Shown here: positions 19,301 through 27,488 of the stretch, piece by piece
Layout: the number at the start of each line of letters is the position of its first letter
How positions within the stretch are numbered: the stretch's first letter is position 1
Program-made: the position numbers and the translations under genes
DNA from: Labilibaculum sp. K2S
Lineage (GTDB): Bacteria; Bacteroidota; Bacteroidia; Bacteroidales; Marinifilaceae
NCBI RefSeq assembly: GCF_030372765.1
Contig: NZ_JAUCMW010000005.1
Span: forward strand, 62,001 to 126,000
Direction: 5' to 3'
Length of the DNA: 64,000 bases
The notes under the pieces: model-generated
The model's input: the letters and a program-made list of their open reading frames with translations, nothing else
Databases searched by the model: none
What the model was told of the DNA's origin: nothing

Positions 19301-19753
19301 GTGGTTCATTCACAAATTAGAAAAATTAAGAGCTTGGAAACCGGACTTGTACCACCTTTATTGAAGAACGAAACTATTCTTGTTGTTGAGGATGTTGAAA
19401 TTAATTATCTGCTGTTATATGAAATTTTAACACCCACTTCTGCTAAAGTGATCTGGGCAAAAAATGGAATGGAGGCCGTAAAAATTATAGAAGATAAAAC
19501 AGATGTTGATTTAATATTGATGGACGTTAAAATGCCGGTTATGGATGGGTATAGAGCATCAAAACAGATATTAAAGCTGAAACCAAATATTCCGATAATT
19601 GCGCAAACTGCATATGCTTTGAAAGAAGATAGAAAGAAGATGTTGGAGAAAGGTTTTAAGGGATATATTTCAAAACCAATCGATAAAGATGTCTTATATC
19701 AGGTTTTGTATGAGTTTCTTCAGCCTCCGATTATATCGGAGAAGAAAAAATAA
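16376..19753 (+). CDS. Hybrid sensor histidine kinase: four PAS, GAF, HisKA, HATPase_c, REC
   Basis: This 1125-residue protein has no membrane segment, so it is a cytoplasmic sensor. After a short N-terminal coiled coil (residues ~12-45) come four PAS domains (about 50-175, 185-295, 305-425 and 430-550), then a GAF domain (about 565-735; GLLVLPILSHESLLGFVGFD-like core). The dimerisation helix has phospho-acceptor His760 in SMSHELRTPLNAIIGF. The ATPase domain shows the N box LLNNAIKYT and G boxes SDTGIGI and GVGLGLAICKE. The C-terminal receiver has phospho-acceptor Asp1050 in LILMDVKMPVMDGY and Lys in YISKPID. A multi-PAS/GAF layout suggests redox or small-molecule sensing, but the ligand and output partner are unknown. 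No response regulator is adjacent. Confidence 0.93.
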   Translation: MPDNNQHMSSDAFERILSEYKERIAELEKQVDELRERDRYSQSLEKTNIVNRTDLLYNATNQGIIIRNQDGKIIYANPSASKILGVEKEFLLNIESFEPRIKNILADGSLMTKETHPAKIALTTGKEVTNSILGVYNPQKQAYIWINITATPLMNKETGLSKEVFTLFEDITERLAAEKRLKESEAKANALLETIPDLILRISRDGKVIDLYGEEKGLFQNEESIVGLDIRKAFEENLTREFAHYMEAALDTGKVQVFDYRYRIDNRGVCYFEFRISSSGEREITAIVRNVTEQKKLQHKSIEATRRLSTLMGNLTGMVYRCLADESWTMLYVSQGGFSLTGYTTEELNYNSHVAYNDIIHPEDRDFVAQVVNEASSKNKRFTIEYRIISKDGILKWVFEQGITIKDKNNRPLFIEGYIADVTDSKIAEQNLIQSENKFRILFNSLNDAVFVRPWDESKFHNFVEVNDAAIKRYGYSREEFYQLTPVNLRLKNEHSDNEINTIREVLRNKGKVSFETNHLTKSGEIIPVVINSNLIDLNGTRFVQSIVRDVGYRKISEARLKHKTEIEKLLIDISADFIGSSLSDVDQLIDRALKNIGEFTNTDRSYVFLFEENRVSLNNTHEWCRDCVVSMKEISKNLVVEDFNWWIEKFNQREHLYFPSSKLSSKAIQKKIANFHSDLKSLLVLPILSHESLLGFVGFDSVFHDKEWDSEDINLLYTFADVLAGVISRKKFEQELIFAKEKAEESDQLKSTFLASMSHELRTPLNAIIGFSGLVNSKSSIDKIVKRNEIIKLSGQHLLKIIESIFDVSLLQAKEAKVKKEDFSLSELFLTLQQYVNSEIHKSNKPNLTSRLKCTPDDENLYLNSDKTKLIQLITNLLNNAIKYTQSGIISYGYQVEGSDVTFYVSDTGIGILPEHTKIIFDIFRQIEETGLGMQSGVGLGLAICKEISNLLDGELWLSSEKGKGSIFYFRLRNVVHSQIRKIKSLETGLVPPLLKNETILVVEDVEINYLLLYEILTPTSAKVIWAKNGMEAVKIIEDKTDVDLILMDVKMPVMDGYRASKQILKLKPNIPIIAQTAYALKEDRKKMLEKGFKGYISKPIDKDVLYQVLYEFLQPPIISEKKK

Positions 19754-19789
19754 AGAGCAGATTTTTAAAGGCCTGCTCTTTTGTTTTTT
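19752..19789. terminator. Bidirectional terminator, histidine kinase / phytase
   Basis: AAAGAGCAG (19752-19760) and CTGCTCTTT (19773-19781) form the stem. It overlaps the kinase stop codon, and T-rich tracts follow on both strands, so it can also end the convergent phytase transcript. Confidence 0.85.
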
Positions 19790-20921
19790 ATTTACCGGTA
19801 ATAATGCATTGAGTGTCAATATTTAGTTTTGGCTCGAAAAGATTTGCGATTTTTTCCCATCGTACCATTTTGAAGTTTTGGGCAACTGATTTTTCATTCT
19901 TTTTATTGAATCCATCCTGAACAACAAACATCCCTGCCGGGAATTTCTCTCCGAGATTGAGATTAATTGCCTCAATACCGTCTGTTTCTTCTGCACCATC
20001 AATCACTCCATCACCAATTCTAAAACTACCTAAATAGTTGTGAGGTGCTTTTCTTTCAAATACAGCATAAGAATAGTTTCCCTGACTGGAGGCAATTAAG
20101 TATCCGGATCCGTTCGATTGCTTGTAAATGCACAAACCTTCGATGTCCTCATAAATGTTTTCGTTTTGTTCTACCGTACTCTGAGAAAGAAGCTCAAATC
20201 CTTTCGTACTGTTTGGATCTATTGATATTTTCCAAATTCCTTTGGCTTCCTCTCCTATAAAAAGTATACCTGCCTCGTCGTCGGAAACCATTCCTTCGGT
20301 TTTACTGGCAAGTTTTAGTCGCCGAACCAATTTTGCGGAAATCTTTTTGCCTTCCGGCATGATTTCCCACTGTTCAATATTTCCAAAAGTGCTGTTTACA
20401 AAGGCGTAAAGTTGATCCTGATTTTTAGACAGGCAAAAACCGTAAACTTCATCCTTCATCTCAACAGGAATGGCATTTTCAAATTGATGTAAACTGCCGT
20501 CTTTTTCGATGCTGTAGAAATCCAGAGTGTTTGAGCTTCGGTTCGAACAGGCTGCAATATCGATTAAATCCTGTCCGTTTTGAATGTTTTGACGGATGTC
20601 AACATTATTCATATTACCATCTGCATAGTAAAATAGTTCATTGCCATCTAAATCATATACTGCCAAACCGCCTTTTTTATCTGTACCTATAATTCTGCTT
20701 TGTTCCGGAGAGTCATTGTTTACCCATATTGCAGGATCATCAGCAGCATCTTCTGTTGCCAATCTATTTTTCAGTGCATCCGTTTCGCCGTCTGCTTCAG
20801 TAACTTTTGCAATCAGTAAAGAAGCTTTTCTTGAACCTTCGCTTGAGCGATCGCATGAACAGGCAATTAGGAGCAATGCAGTTATCCCTAGTAGAACTAT
20901 TGTATTTGGTCTTTTGTGCAT
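19788..20921 (-). CDS. Beta-propeller phytase (3-phytase), lipoprotein
   Basis: The product is 377 residues with a lipoprotein signal (MHKRPNTIVLLGITALLLIAC, Cys21), so it is expected on the cell envelope. The six-bladed phytase signature is clear: ATEDAADDPAIWVN, then IIGTDKKGGLAVYDLDG, GNMNNVD, YGFCLSKN, TEGMVSDDEAG and YEDIEGLCIY, ending with AEETDGIEAI. These acidic segments coordinate the calcium ions that hold the fold and the phosphates. The enzyme releases phosphate from phytate (inositol hexakisphosphate). It lies 18 bp downstream of the TonB-dependent receptor on the same strand, so the two form an operon, probably for using organic phosphate. Confidence 0.93.
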   Translation of the reverse strand: MHKRPNTIVLLGITALLLIACSCDRSSEGSRKASLLIAKVTEADGETDALKNRLATEDAADDPAIWVNNDSPEQSRIIGTDKKGGLAVYDLDGNELFYYADGNMNNVDIRQNIQNGQDLIDIAACSNRSSNTLDFYSIEKDGSLHQFENAIPVEMKDEVYGFCLSKNQDQLYAFVNSTFGNIEQWEIMPEGKKISAKLVRRLKLASKTEGMVSDDEAGILFIGEEAKGIWKISIDPNSTKGFELLSQSTVEQNENIYEDIEGLCIYKQSNGSGYLIASSQGNYSYAVFERKAPHNYLGSFRIGDGVIDGAEETDGIEAINLNLGEKFPAGMFVVQDGFNKKNEKSVAQNFKMVRWEKIANLFEPKLNIDTQCIITGK

Positions 20922-20939
20922 AATAAAATTTGTTTTTGC

Positions 20940-23726
20940 TTAGAAATTCATTTTTAAACCAATATTCGCTTTAGCACCGTAGTATTCAGCTTGTTTGGTG
21001 TGACTCTTGTCTCCTTGGTAGTAGCGTAAAGGTTCGTTTAAGATGTTGTTTACCGATGCGAAAATGCTGAAATTGGAATTGATGTTGTAGCCAGCGCTTA
21101 CATCCATATGTGTTACTTTATCATAGTAGCTGTCGTAAAATGCAGATTCTCCCCACTCATCAATAAAATCATCAGCATATTGTAATGATAAACGTACATT
21201 TAGTTTTTTACCTTCGTAAAATAAAGATAAATTAACGTTGTTTTCTGGTGTTCCTACTATCGATAAATTTTCATTTTCTCTACCCGAAATATTCACGTTT
21301 TTCATTTTGGAATGGGTGTAGGTATAGTTGGCATAAAATCCCATATCACTTAAGAAGCCTGGTAGAAAATCCAATTGTCTTTGAAAAGCAAACTCAAAAC
21401 CATAAAGGTCAGCATCACCAACATTAATAGGTTGGTAGAATTTGTCCCAGGTCTTCCCGCTATAGCTGAAATCTCTGCGTTCAATGGTGTTCGAAATATC
21501 ACTTAACGATTTGTAAAAGAAACCACCGGAAAGTAGTCCAACATTTGAGTAGTAATGCTCAGCCATTACATCAAAGTTCATTGAGTTTGTTGGATCCAGT
21601 TTAGGATTTCCTATTTCAATTTCATTATCTTCCAGTTTAATTTTGCTATGGGGAACCAAATCGTAGTATTTCGGGCGAGAAATAGAGTTTGTCCAGGCTA
21701 GTTTTAGTTTTGTATTTTCGGATAGCGACAATTTTGCAATTACACTTGGAAGAATATTGGTATAGTCGTTCTTTTCTTTTGCAGTAGTGCTGATAGTCGG
21801 ATCGCCAACTTCAGGTATTTCCAAAATTCTACCGGAATATTTTAATTTTGTTTGTTCTGCACGAAGACCAAAAATCATTTTAAGTTTTTTCCCAAAATCC
21901 TGATCCAAACGAACATATCCGGCGTAAACATCTTCTTTTGCTTCAAAGTTACCGGCTTCCTCTTCAATATTTCGGGTTTGGCTATACTGATTATCGAAAT
22001 TTAATCCTCCAAGAAATTGTTTAGATACAAAGTGTCCGGCAGAATAATCTCCAGCCATAAAATCACTTTTACTGGCATCATACTGATTATTTAAGGCATT
22101 ATTTACAAAGCTGTTTTCATCATTTGGCTCAATATCGTTAAAGCTATTATTTCTATTTTTCTCCTTGCTTTTTAATCTGAAACCGGTTTGAATAATGTTC
22201 TTGTTTTTTCCGCTAAGGATTGGAAATTTGATATCAATTTTTAAATTTTTATCAATATCCTCTGTGTATTGAAATTGTTCTGTCAGTTCTTTTAAACCAA
22301 ATTCACTGCTTAAATCTGCTAATTGAGGATCGTTTACTGAAAACATTGGTTTTTCAGTATTCGTGAAATTAGGTGTAATCGCAACTTTCTTAGCCCGTAA
22401 AGTAATGTAACGTTCATTGGGGCGATCTTCAGAAGCCTTAGAATAACTACCTTTCCAGTCAATTTCAATAGTTCCTAAATGGTGTTCTCCATTTAAAGCA
22501 AAGTTCATTGTCTGCTGATCTTCCAGTCTGCGGTTTTTATTGGTTCCGCCTTTAGTCTGGCGACGAACTTCCGTAATCCAGTTTCCATCTTTTTGCTCAA
22601 TGTCTTTGTACTGCAAACGAAAACGGTTTTCCCAGTCTTTTCTGTGATTATAAATGGCTTTGAATTCGATTTTATGATTTGGGTTAAAATTGTAATCAAA
22701 AGAAGAAGAATAGCTTTGACGAATTCGTTGAACGTAATAGGTTCTAATTTGAAAATCGGATGTGTAGATAGCTCCCCTGTCATCTTTTTCCCACTCAGCT
22801 TCGATATTGTCCGATCCCAGTTGATTGTCTTGGTATGAGGCAGAGAATACCATACCAAGATTTGATTGTGTTCCTGTTTTAAAGCGGTTGCCGTATAGAG
22901 CCGAAAGAATTAATTGAGGATCATCACTTAAAAAATTATATCCGGTTCCAACACGTGCCGAAATTTGTTGTTTAAAAGGATTCGATCGGGTGATAAGGTT
23001 TACCGAACCACCAATTGCATCAGCCTCCATATCCGGGGTTATCACTTTGTTTACCTCAACAGTTTGAATCATATCCGATGGAACAAGATCCAGCTGTACT
23101 GATCGAATTCCTGCTTCAGCAGAAGGGATACGATCGCCATTAATGGTGACAGAATTGTATTCTGAAGCAGTACCGCGAATGTGACCAAACCGGGCTTCAC
23201 CTTGATCGTACTCAACGTTAATACCTGGTATTCTTTTTAGAGCATCTCCTATATTATTATCAGGAAACTGTCCAACCTGATCGGAAGAAACGATATTGGT
23301 AATGTTTACGTTGCTTTTTTGCTGATTCAAAGCACGTGATTGTTCTTTCAATAGTCCTTGAACCACAACTTCCTGCAATGCAACACCTTCCGAAAGAGTA
23401 AAGTTTTCGGTAAGGGTAGTTGATTCTTCAAATACTATTTTTTTCTCAACACTTTCATAACCGATGTACGAAATTTTAAGAGTGTATTCTCCTGGGGTGA
23501 TATTGTTGATGCGGTAAACTCCGTTGTTGTCTGAGGCAACACCTTGGTTTGTCTCTTTTAATACTAATGTTGCCCCTGGCAATGGGTAGTCGTCAGAATC
23601 GATAACACGACCGGTTATTGTCGCTGTTCTATTTACGTTAATTGCATTATTGTTTTCGGCAATAGTGCTTGTGGCCGAAAATAAAAGTAGAACAAAGAGA
23701 TTTAAAGTAATAAATAATGTTTTCAT
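20940..23726 (-). CDS. TonB-dependent outer-membrane receptor with carboxypeptidase-regulatory-like N-terminus
   Basis: The product is 928 residues. A signal peptide (MKTLFITLNLFVLLLFSATS) is followed by a CarboxypepD_reg-like domain (TGRVIDSDDYPLPGATLVLK through LKISYIGYESVEKKI, ~residues 38-115). A plug domain follows (QEVVVQG, RIPGINVEYDQGEARFGHIRG, VNKVITPDMEADAIGGSVNLITR). The rest is a 22-strand-type barrel ending in aromatic Phe (ANIGLKMNF). It belongs to the receptor group related to TonB-dependent carbohydrate or peptide receptors, and there is no SusD next to it. It heads the operon with phytase, so the likely cargo is an inositol phosphate or other organic phosphate released outside the cell; that is inference from context. 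Confidence 0.93.
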   Translation of the reverse strand: MKTLFITLNLFVLLLFSATSTIAENNNAINVNRTATITGRVIDSDDYPLPGATLVLKETNQGVASDNNGVYRINNITPGEYTLKISYIGYESVEKKIVFEESTTLTENFTLSEGVALQEVVVQGLLKEQSRALNQQKSNVNITNIVSSDQVGQFPDNNIGDALKRIPGINVEYDQGEARFGHIRGTASEYNSVTINGDRIPSAEAGIRSVQLDLVPSDMIQTVEVNKVITPDMEADAIGGSVNLITRSNPFKQQISARVGTGYNFLSDDPQLILSALYGNRFKTGTQSNLGMVFSASYQDNQLGSDNIEAEWEKDDRGAIYTSDFQIRTYYVQRIRQSYSSSFDYNFNPNHKIEFKAIYNHRKDWENRFRLQYKDIEQKDGNWITEVRRQTKGGTNKNRRLEDQQTMNFALNGEHHLGTIEIDWKGSYSKASEDRPNERYITLRAKKVAITPNFTNTEKPMFSVNDPQLADLSSEFGLKELTEQFQYTEDIDKNLKIDIKFPILSGKNKNIIQTGFRLKSKEKNRNNSFNDIEPNDENSFVNNALNNQYDASKSDFMAGDYSAGHFVSKQFLGGLNFDNQYSQTRNIEEEAGNFEAKEDVYAGYVRLDQDFGKKLKMIFGLRAEQTKLKYSGRILEIPEVGDPTISTTAKEKNDYTNILPSVIAKLSLSENTKLKLAWTNSISRPKYYDLVPHSKIKLEDNEIEIGNPKLDPTNSMNFDVMAEHYYSNVGLLSGGFFYKSLSDISNTIERRDFSYSGKTWDKFYQPINVGDADLYGFEFAFQRQLDFLPGFLSDMGFYANYTYTHSKMKNVNISGRENENLSIVGTPENNVNLSLFYEGKKLNVRLSLQYADDFIDEWGESAFYDSYYDKVTHMDVSAGYNINSNFSIFASVNNILNEPLRYYQGDKSHTKQAEYYGAKANIGLKMNF

Positions 23727-23988
23727 TTTTAAGATTTTAATTTATTGATTAGGTCATTAGACATTTTTCCTTGGATTTTTAAACACTCAAAACTAGGTTT
23801 TGATTTATGGGGAAGGATTAGCTTAGTATAATTCTTTTGTAAACTTATAGTGAAATGAAAAATACGTTTATTAAGAGAATGTTATCCGTTTGTGGTTGTA
23901 AGGGGCAGGAGAATTATGGATATCAATTCTAATTTTGAGAATCCATTAATTTTAAACAGATTTGTTCTGTTCTAATATTTATTATATC

Positions 23989-24900
23989 GTGAAAAACTTA
24001 TTCTATTCCTGTTTATTCTCATTTCTGCTTTTAGGGGCTTGTCGTTCCAACAAATCAATTAATGAACAATTGAAGGTTTCTAATGCTTCAATTGTTTATC
24101 AACCCGTTTTAGTTTCCGATTCTCTGTCGGTTAAAGTGAATGAGCAGTCGGGGTTGATGTGGTACAAGAATTTGTTCTGGGTAAACAATGATAGTGATTG
24201 TGAACCTGTGTTGTATGCCTACGATATGGATGGAGTAATTAAAAAAGAGTTTGAAATCACTAATGCCAAAAACATTGATTGGGAAGACTTGGCTGCAGAT
24301 CAGAACTACATTTATATTGGGGATTTTGGTAATAATTTTGGTAATCGTAAAAATTTGCGTGTATTAAGATTAAAAAAAGAGGACATGGGTATTTCTGAAT
24401 TTTCTAAAGCAGAGGCTGATGTGATTGGGATTGAATGGGCTGATCAGGAGGATTTTACCAAGCACTTACAAAAGCATGATTTCGACTGCGAAGCTTTTTT
24501 ATCATACGGAGATTCTCTTTTCTTTTTCACGAAAAACTGGGCCAATTATAAAACCAGAATGTATTCATCTTCAAAAAATATTGGAGTTTATAAATTACAG
24601 GTTAAGGCAGAGTTTAACGTTGATATGCTGGTAACCGGAGCTGATATTAGCTCTGACGGAAAACTGCTGGCTTTAGTTGGTTATAAAGATTATCTTAGTT
24701 ATTTGGTCTTGTTTTCTGAATTTGAGGGCACTAACTTTTTCGAAGGAAAAAGTTTGCGCATAGATCTGAGTCCTCTTGGTGGAGCACAAACTGAAGGTAT
24801 TGTTTTTGGTGAGAATGACTCCTTGTATATCTCGACAGAGCAAACTAAATTGCCACAATCCATTTATAAAGTAGAGTACGAGCAGTGGATGAAAAACTAA
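23989..24900 (+). CDS. Lipoprotein, probable beta-propeller-like, function unknown
   Basis: I placed the start at GTG 23989, which gives a clean lipoprotein signal MKNLFYSCLFSFLLLGAC (Cys18). An earlier TTG at 23962 would add nine residues in front. The mature part has repeated Trp/Asp-rich beta segments (SGLMWYKNLFWVNNDSDCEP, IDWEDLAADQNYIYIGDFG, DSLYISTEQT) that suggest a propeller fold like that of the neighbouring phytase. I do not recognise a named family. It is transcribed opposite to its neighbours but sits between the TonB receptor/phytase operon and a secreted 5'-nucleotidase, so a role in the same phosphoester scavenging is possible. Confidence 0.7.
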   Translation: MKNLFYSCLFSFLLLGACRSNKSINEQLKVSNASIVYQPVLVSDSLSVKVNEQSGLMWYKNLFWVNNDSDCEPVLYAYDMDGVIKKEFEITNAKNIDWEDLAADQNYIYIGDFGNNFGNRKNLRVLRLKKEDMGISEFSKAEADVIGIEWADQEDFTKHLQKHDFDCEAFLSYGDSLFFFTKNWANYKTRMYSSSKNIGVYKLQVKAEFNVDMLVTGADISSDGKLLALVGYKDYLSYLVLFSEFEGTNFFEGKSLRIDLSPLGGAQTEGIVFGENDSLYISTEQTKLPQSIYKVEYEQWMKN

Positions 24901-24932
24901 AATGACCAAAGTTATTACCTTGATCATTTTGT
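24901..24932. terminator. Weak bidirectional terminator between convergent genes
   Basis: AATGACCAA (24901-24909) pairs with TTGATCATT (24920-24928), one mismatch, with a T-rich tail. It lies just after the lipoprotein stop and before the convergent 5'-nucleotidase stop. Confidence 0.5.
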
Positions 24933-24953
24933 ATTTTATTGTTTTTAAAACAA

Positions 24954-26399
24954 TTATTTCATTCTAAAGTAACGGTCGCAAACAGGATAATCAACCTGAT
25001 TATTAATGTTTTGCAAATAGGAAATCAGAGTTTCTGCATCTGTCATGTTTTGGATTTGACCAGATTCAGGGAAGTATTTGTCATATACTGCCGGAATGTA
25101 ATCGTTTAGTCCAAGTTTTAGTATCGTGTCATCAGATAATCTTTGCCCTTGCATATTTCTTATTTCAATTTCTTGATCAGCCTGTTGAATCTGAATGCCT
25201 GAATAGTAAAATCCTGATCCGCTTCCTGCCAGAAATTTTTTAATGTCAAGAACCGTCATGTCATAAATAACCGTTCCGTTGCTAAAAGGAGTAATTTCGT
25301 AAATTTCTCTTTTGGTGATATTGCCTTCGTTTAAGTTTGACCGAATTCCACCAGTATTCTGAAAACAAACATCAACACCCATTTGAATTCGTAATGCATC
25401 TGTATAAAAACAGCCAACCATACTTGTATTGTGATCTCTTTTTGAATTACCAATTACATCTGTTAGATAGTCTTGATCGTTGTATCCATCAATTGTTGTT
25501 TTTAATTCAGAATCATATTCTTGATATGTATTTAAATTAATTAGTTCGTTGGTAATTGATTCTATTTTTTTATTGACAATGGTAACAGCTATTTTTCCAA
25601 GATAATTTAGATTGCTGCCTGCCTGATAAATTGGTATTCCATTTACAGCAGTGTTAATTTTATCGTGACTATGCCCGCCAATAATTAAATCGAAATAGGG
25701 AAACTTATTGGCAAGCTGAACGTCTCCCAATATTTGGTCATTGCCATTGTATCCTAAGTGACTAAGAGCAATATATAAATCTGACTCCTCGTCATTTTTA
25801 ACGTTTGAATAGAGAGAAACAATATCTTCAGGCCGGTCGAAATGAAATTGTTTAACTCTCCATGGATGAGTTGATGGGATTGTTGCATCTTTTTTTCCAT
25901 TGGTTTCAATTAAACCCAGGAAAGTTATTTTGATATTTTCTTTGGTAATGTTTTTGTATTCAAATGGCTCAGGAATATCCGTAGTTCCCTTGTCCACATT
26001 TGCACAAATCCAGGCAAAATTGGACTGTTCCATTCGGTCTTTTAGAATTTCGGTCCCGTAATCAAACTCGTGATTCCCCAAAACAGCAACATCAAACCCA
26101 ATTTTATTCATTACATCAATCATTGGGGATCCTTTATCAGGATGATTGTCTACGGTTGGATTGCCTGAGAAAATATCACCACCGGAAACTACGATTACAT
26201 TGGTTGATTCTCTCTCTTTGTCAACAATTTGTTTAATTTTTGCAAAATTATCCAACTGTCCGTGCACATCGTTTACGCAAAAAATGGTCAATTCTTTTGG
26301 TGCGGAATCAGCAGGTTTGTTTGGTGAATTACTGTCTTTGGAACAAGACGAAAATACGAGAATAAGTAGGTAGAGAAGTAAGAATTTAATGTTTTTCAT
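24954..26399 (-). CDS. Lipoprotein metallophosphatase / 5'-nucleotidase (UshA-like)
   Basis: The product is 481 residues. The lipoprotein signal is MKNIKFLLLYLLILVFSSC (Cys19). The calcineurin-like metallophosphoesterase domain shows all the metal-binding blocks: FCVNDVHGQLDNF (Asp, His), VVSGGDIFSGNP (Asp), VAVLGNHEFDYG (Asn-His), LSHLGYNG (His) and IIGGHSHDK (His-x-His). The C-terminal 5'-nucleotidase domain contains FQNTGGIRSNL and ITPFSNGTVIYDMTV, which form the nucleoside pocket. It should dephosphorylate nucleotides or related phosphoesters outside the cytoplasm. With the phytase and TonB receptor nearby it makes a locus for acquiring organic phosphate. It is a single gene with its own upstream region. 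Confidence 0.9.
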   Translation of the reverse strand: MKNIKFLLLYLLILVFSSCSKDSNSPNKPADSAPKELTIFCVNDVHGQLDNFAKIKQIVDKERESTNVIVVSGGDIFSGNPTVDNHPDKGSPMIDVMNKIGFDVAVLGNHEFDYGTEILKDRMEQSNFAWICANVDKGTTDIPEPFEYKNITKENIKITFLGLIETNGKKDATIPSTHPWRVKQFHFDRPEDIVSLYSNVKNDEESDLYIALSHLGYNGNDQILGDVQLANKFPYFDLIIGGHSHDKINTAVNGIPIYQAGSNLNYLGKIAVTIVNKKIESITNELINLNTYQEYDSELKTTIDGYNDQDYLTDVIGNSKRDHNTSMVGCFYTDALRIQMGVDVCFQNTGGIRSNLNEGNITKREIYEITPFSNGTVIYDMTVLDIKKFLAGSGSGFYYSGIQIQQADQEIEIRNMQGQRLSDDTILKLGLNDYIPAVYDKYFPESGQIQNMTDAETLISYLQNINNQVDYPVCDRYFRMK

Positions 26400-26547
26400 T
26401 GTGTGATTTGATCAGTAAGTTTAATTATTTGCCAGAATTGTAAAATTATCAAAAATCAGATTTAATCATAATGTCTGTATCGGAAAAGAATATATTTTTA
26501 ATTAGTTGTCTAAATGAGAATCAGTTTAAATAATATTCCTATTTGAT

Positions 26548-26577
26548 TTTGAAATCCTTAAAAAGCGTGTAATTTTG
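26548..26577 (+). promoter_or_regulatory. Promoter of queE
   Basis: TTTG (26548-26551) and TAATTTTG (26570-26577) are separated by 18 bp, an exact match to the Bacteroidota pattern. The inferred leader before the TTG start codon is about 35 bases. Confidence 0.65.
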
Positions 26578-26619
26578 TAGCCCAGTTTACTGAACAACCA
26601 AAAAATTAGGATTTTATCA

Positions 26620-27273
26620 TTGGTTAAGAAGAACGATTTGAAAGACAAGTACAAAGAAATATTCGATAAAGGAACAGATTTGCCTCTGGTTGAGGATTTC
26701 TATACCATACAGGGTGAAGGATATCACACGGGAAAGCCAGCTTATTTTATTCGTATTGGAGGATGTGATATCGGTTGCCGGTGGTGCGACAGTAAGATTT
26801 CATGGAATCCCGCAGAACATCGCCTGATTTCAGTTGAAGAAGTTGTTCGAAAAGCTGTTGAATCGCCAGCCAAAGCCGTTGTTGTTACAGGAGGAGAACC
26901 TTCACTGTACAACTTGGAACCTTTATGTACTGAGTTAAAGAAGCACAATATTGAAAATTTCCTGGAAACTTCTGGTGCATATGAGATAAGTGGAGAGTGG
27001 GATTGGATTTGTTTATCGCCTAAGCGAAATAAATTACCTGTACCATCTTCTTATGAAAAAGCAAATGAGCTGAAAGTTATCATTTTCGATTTGGAAAAAG
27101 ATTTTGAATGGGCTGAGGAGTTATCAAAAAATGTAGGAGATGATTGTTTGTTGTATTTGCAGTCGGAGTGGAGTCAGTATGTTCACAATGTAAAACCAAT
27201 TGTAGAATACGTAAAGAACAATCCAAAATGGAATATTTCTTTGCAGGCTCATAAGTTTATGAGAATACCGTAA
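26620..27273 (+). CDS. queE: 7-carboxy-7-deazaguanine synthase QueE
   Basis: This 217-residue radical SAM enzyme makes the 7-deazaguanine core of queuosine from 6-carboxytetrahydropterin. The [4Fe-4S] cluster Cys are C49, C53 and C56 in GGCDIGCRWCDS. The N-terminal TIQGEGYHTGKPAYFIR and the VVTGGEPSLYN block (SAM binding) are typical. The start must be non-ATG: the frame is open back to a stop at 26578 with no ATG before the conserved core, and TTG at 26620 is the best-placed initiator. It is a single gene between its promoter and a strong terminator. No queC, queD or queF is adjacent. Confidence 0.92.
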   Translation: MVKKNDLKDKYKEIFDKGTDLPLVEDFYTIQGEGYHTGKPAYFIRIGGCDIGCRWCDSKISWNPAEHRLISVEEVVRKAVESPAKAVVVTGGEPSLYNLEPLCTELKKHNIENFLETSGAYEISGEWDWICLSPKRNKLPVPSSYEKANELKVIIFDLEKDFEWAEELSKNVGDDCLLYLQSEWSQYVHNVKPIVEYVKNNPKWNISLQAHKFMRIP

Positions 27274-27292
27274 CGGGCAATATAGGATATTC

Positions 27293-27328
27293 AAAAAGCT
27301 GAATCATTTATTAATTCAGCTTTTTTTT
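27293..27328 (+). terminator. Intrinsic terminator of queE
   Basis: AAAAAGCTGAAT (27293-27304) pairs perfectly with ATTCAGCTTTTT (27314-27325) and is followed by further T. Confidence 0.9.
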
Positions 27329-27409
27329 GTTTTGATGAAGAAATACAATTCGAAAAGTTAATTGAATTATTTTTTCTTGACGACTATTTAGTATAGGACA
27401 ATAAAATAG

Positions 27410-27442
27410 AAAAAGGCAATCAGAAAGTCTGATTGCCTTTTT
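27410..27442 (-). terminator. Intrinsic terminator of the porin-like gene
   Basis: A 15 bp perfect stem (27410-27424 with 27428-27442; core AAAGGCAATCAGA) with a 3-base loop lies 46 bp beyond the minus-strand stop. Both arms carry an A/T end, so it can work in both directions. Confidence 0.88.
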
Positions 27443-27488
27443 ACCAGCTTCCAAAGAAGCTTCACTTTGGGTTAGTGTGGTTAGGTAG

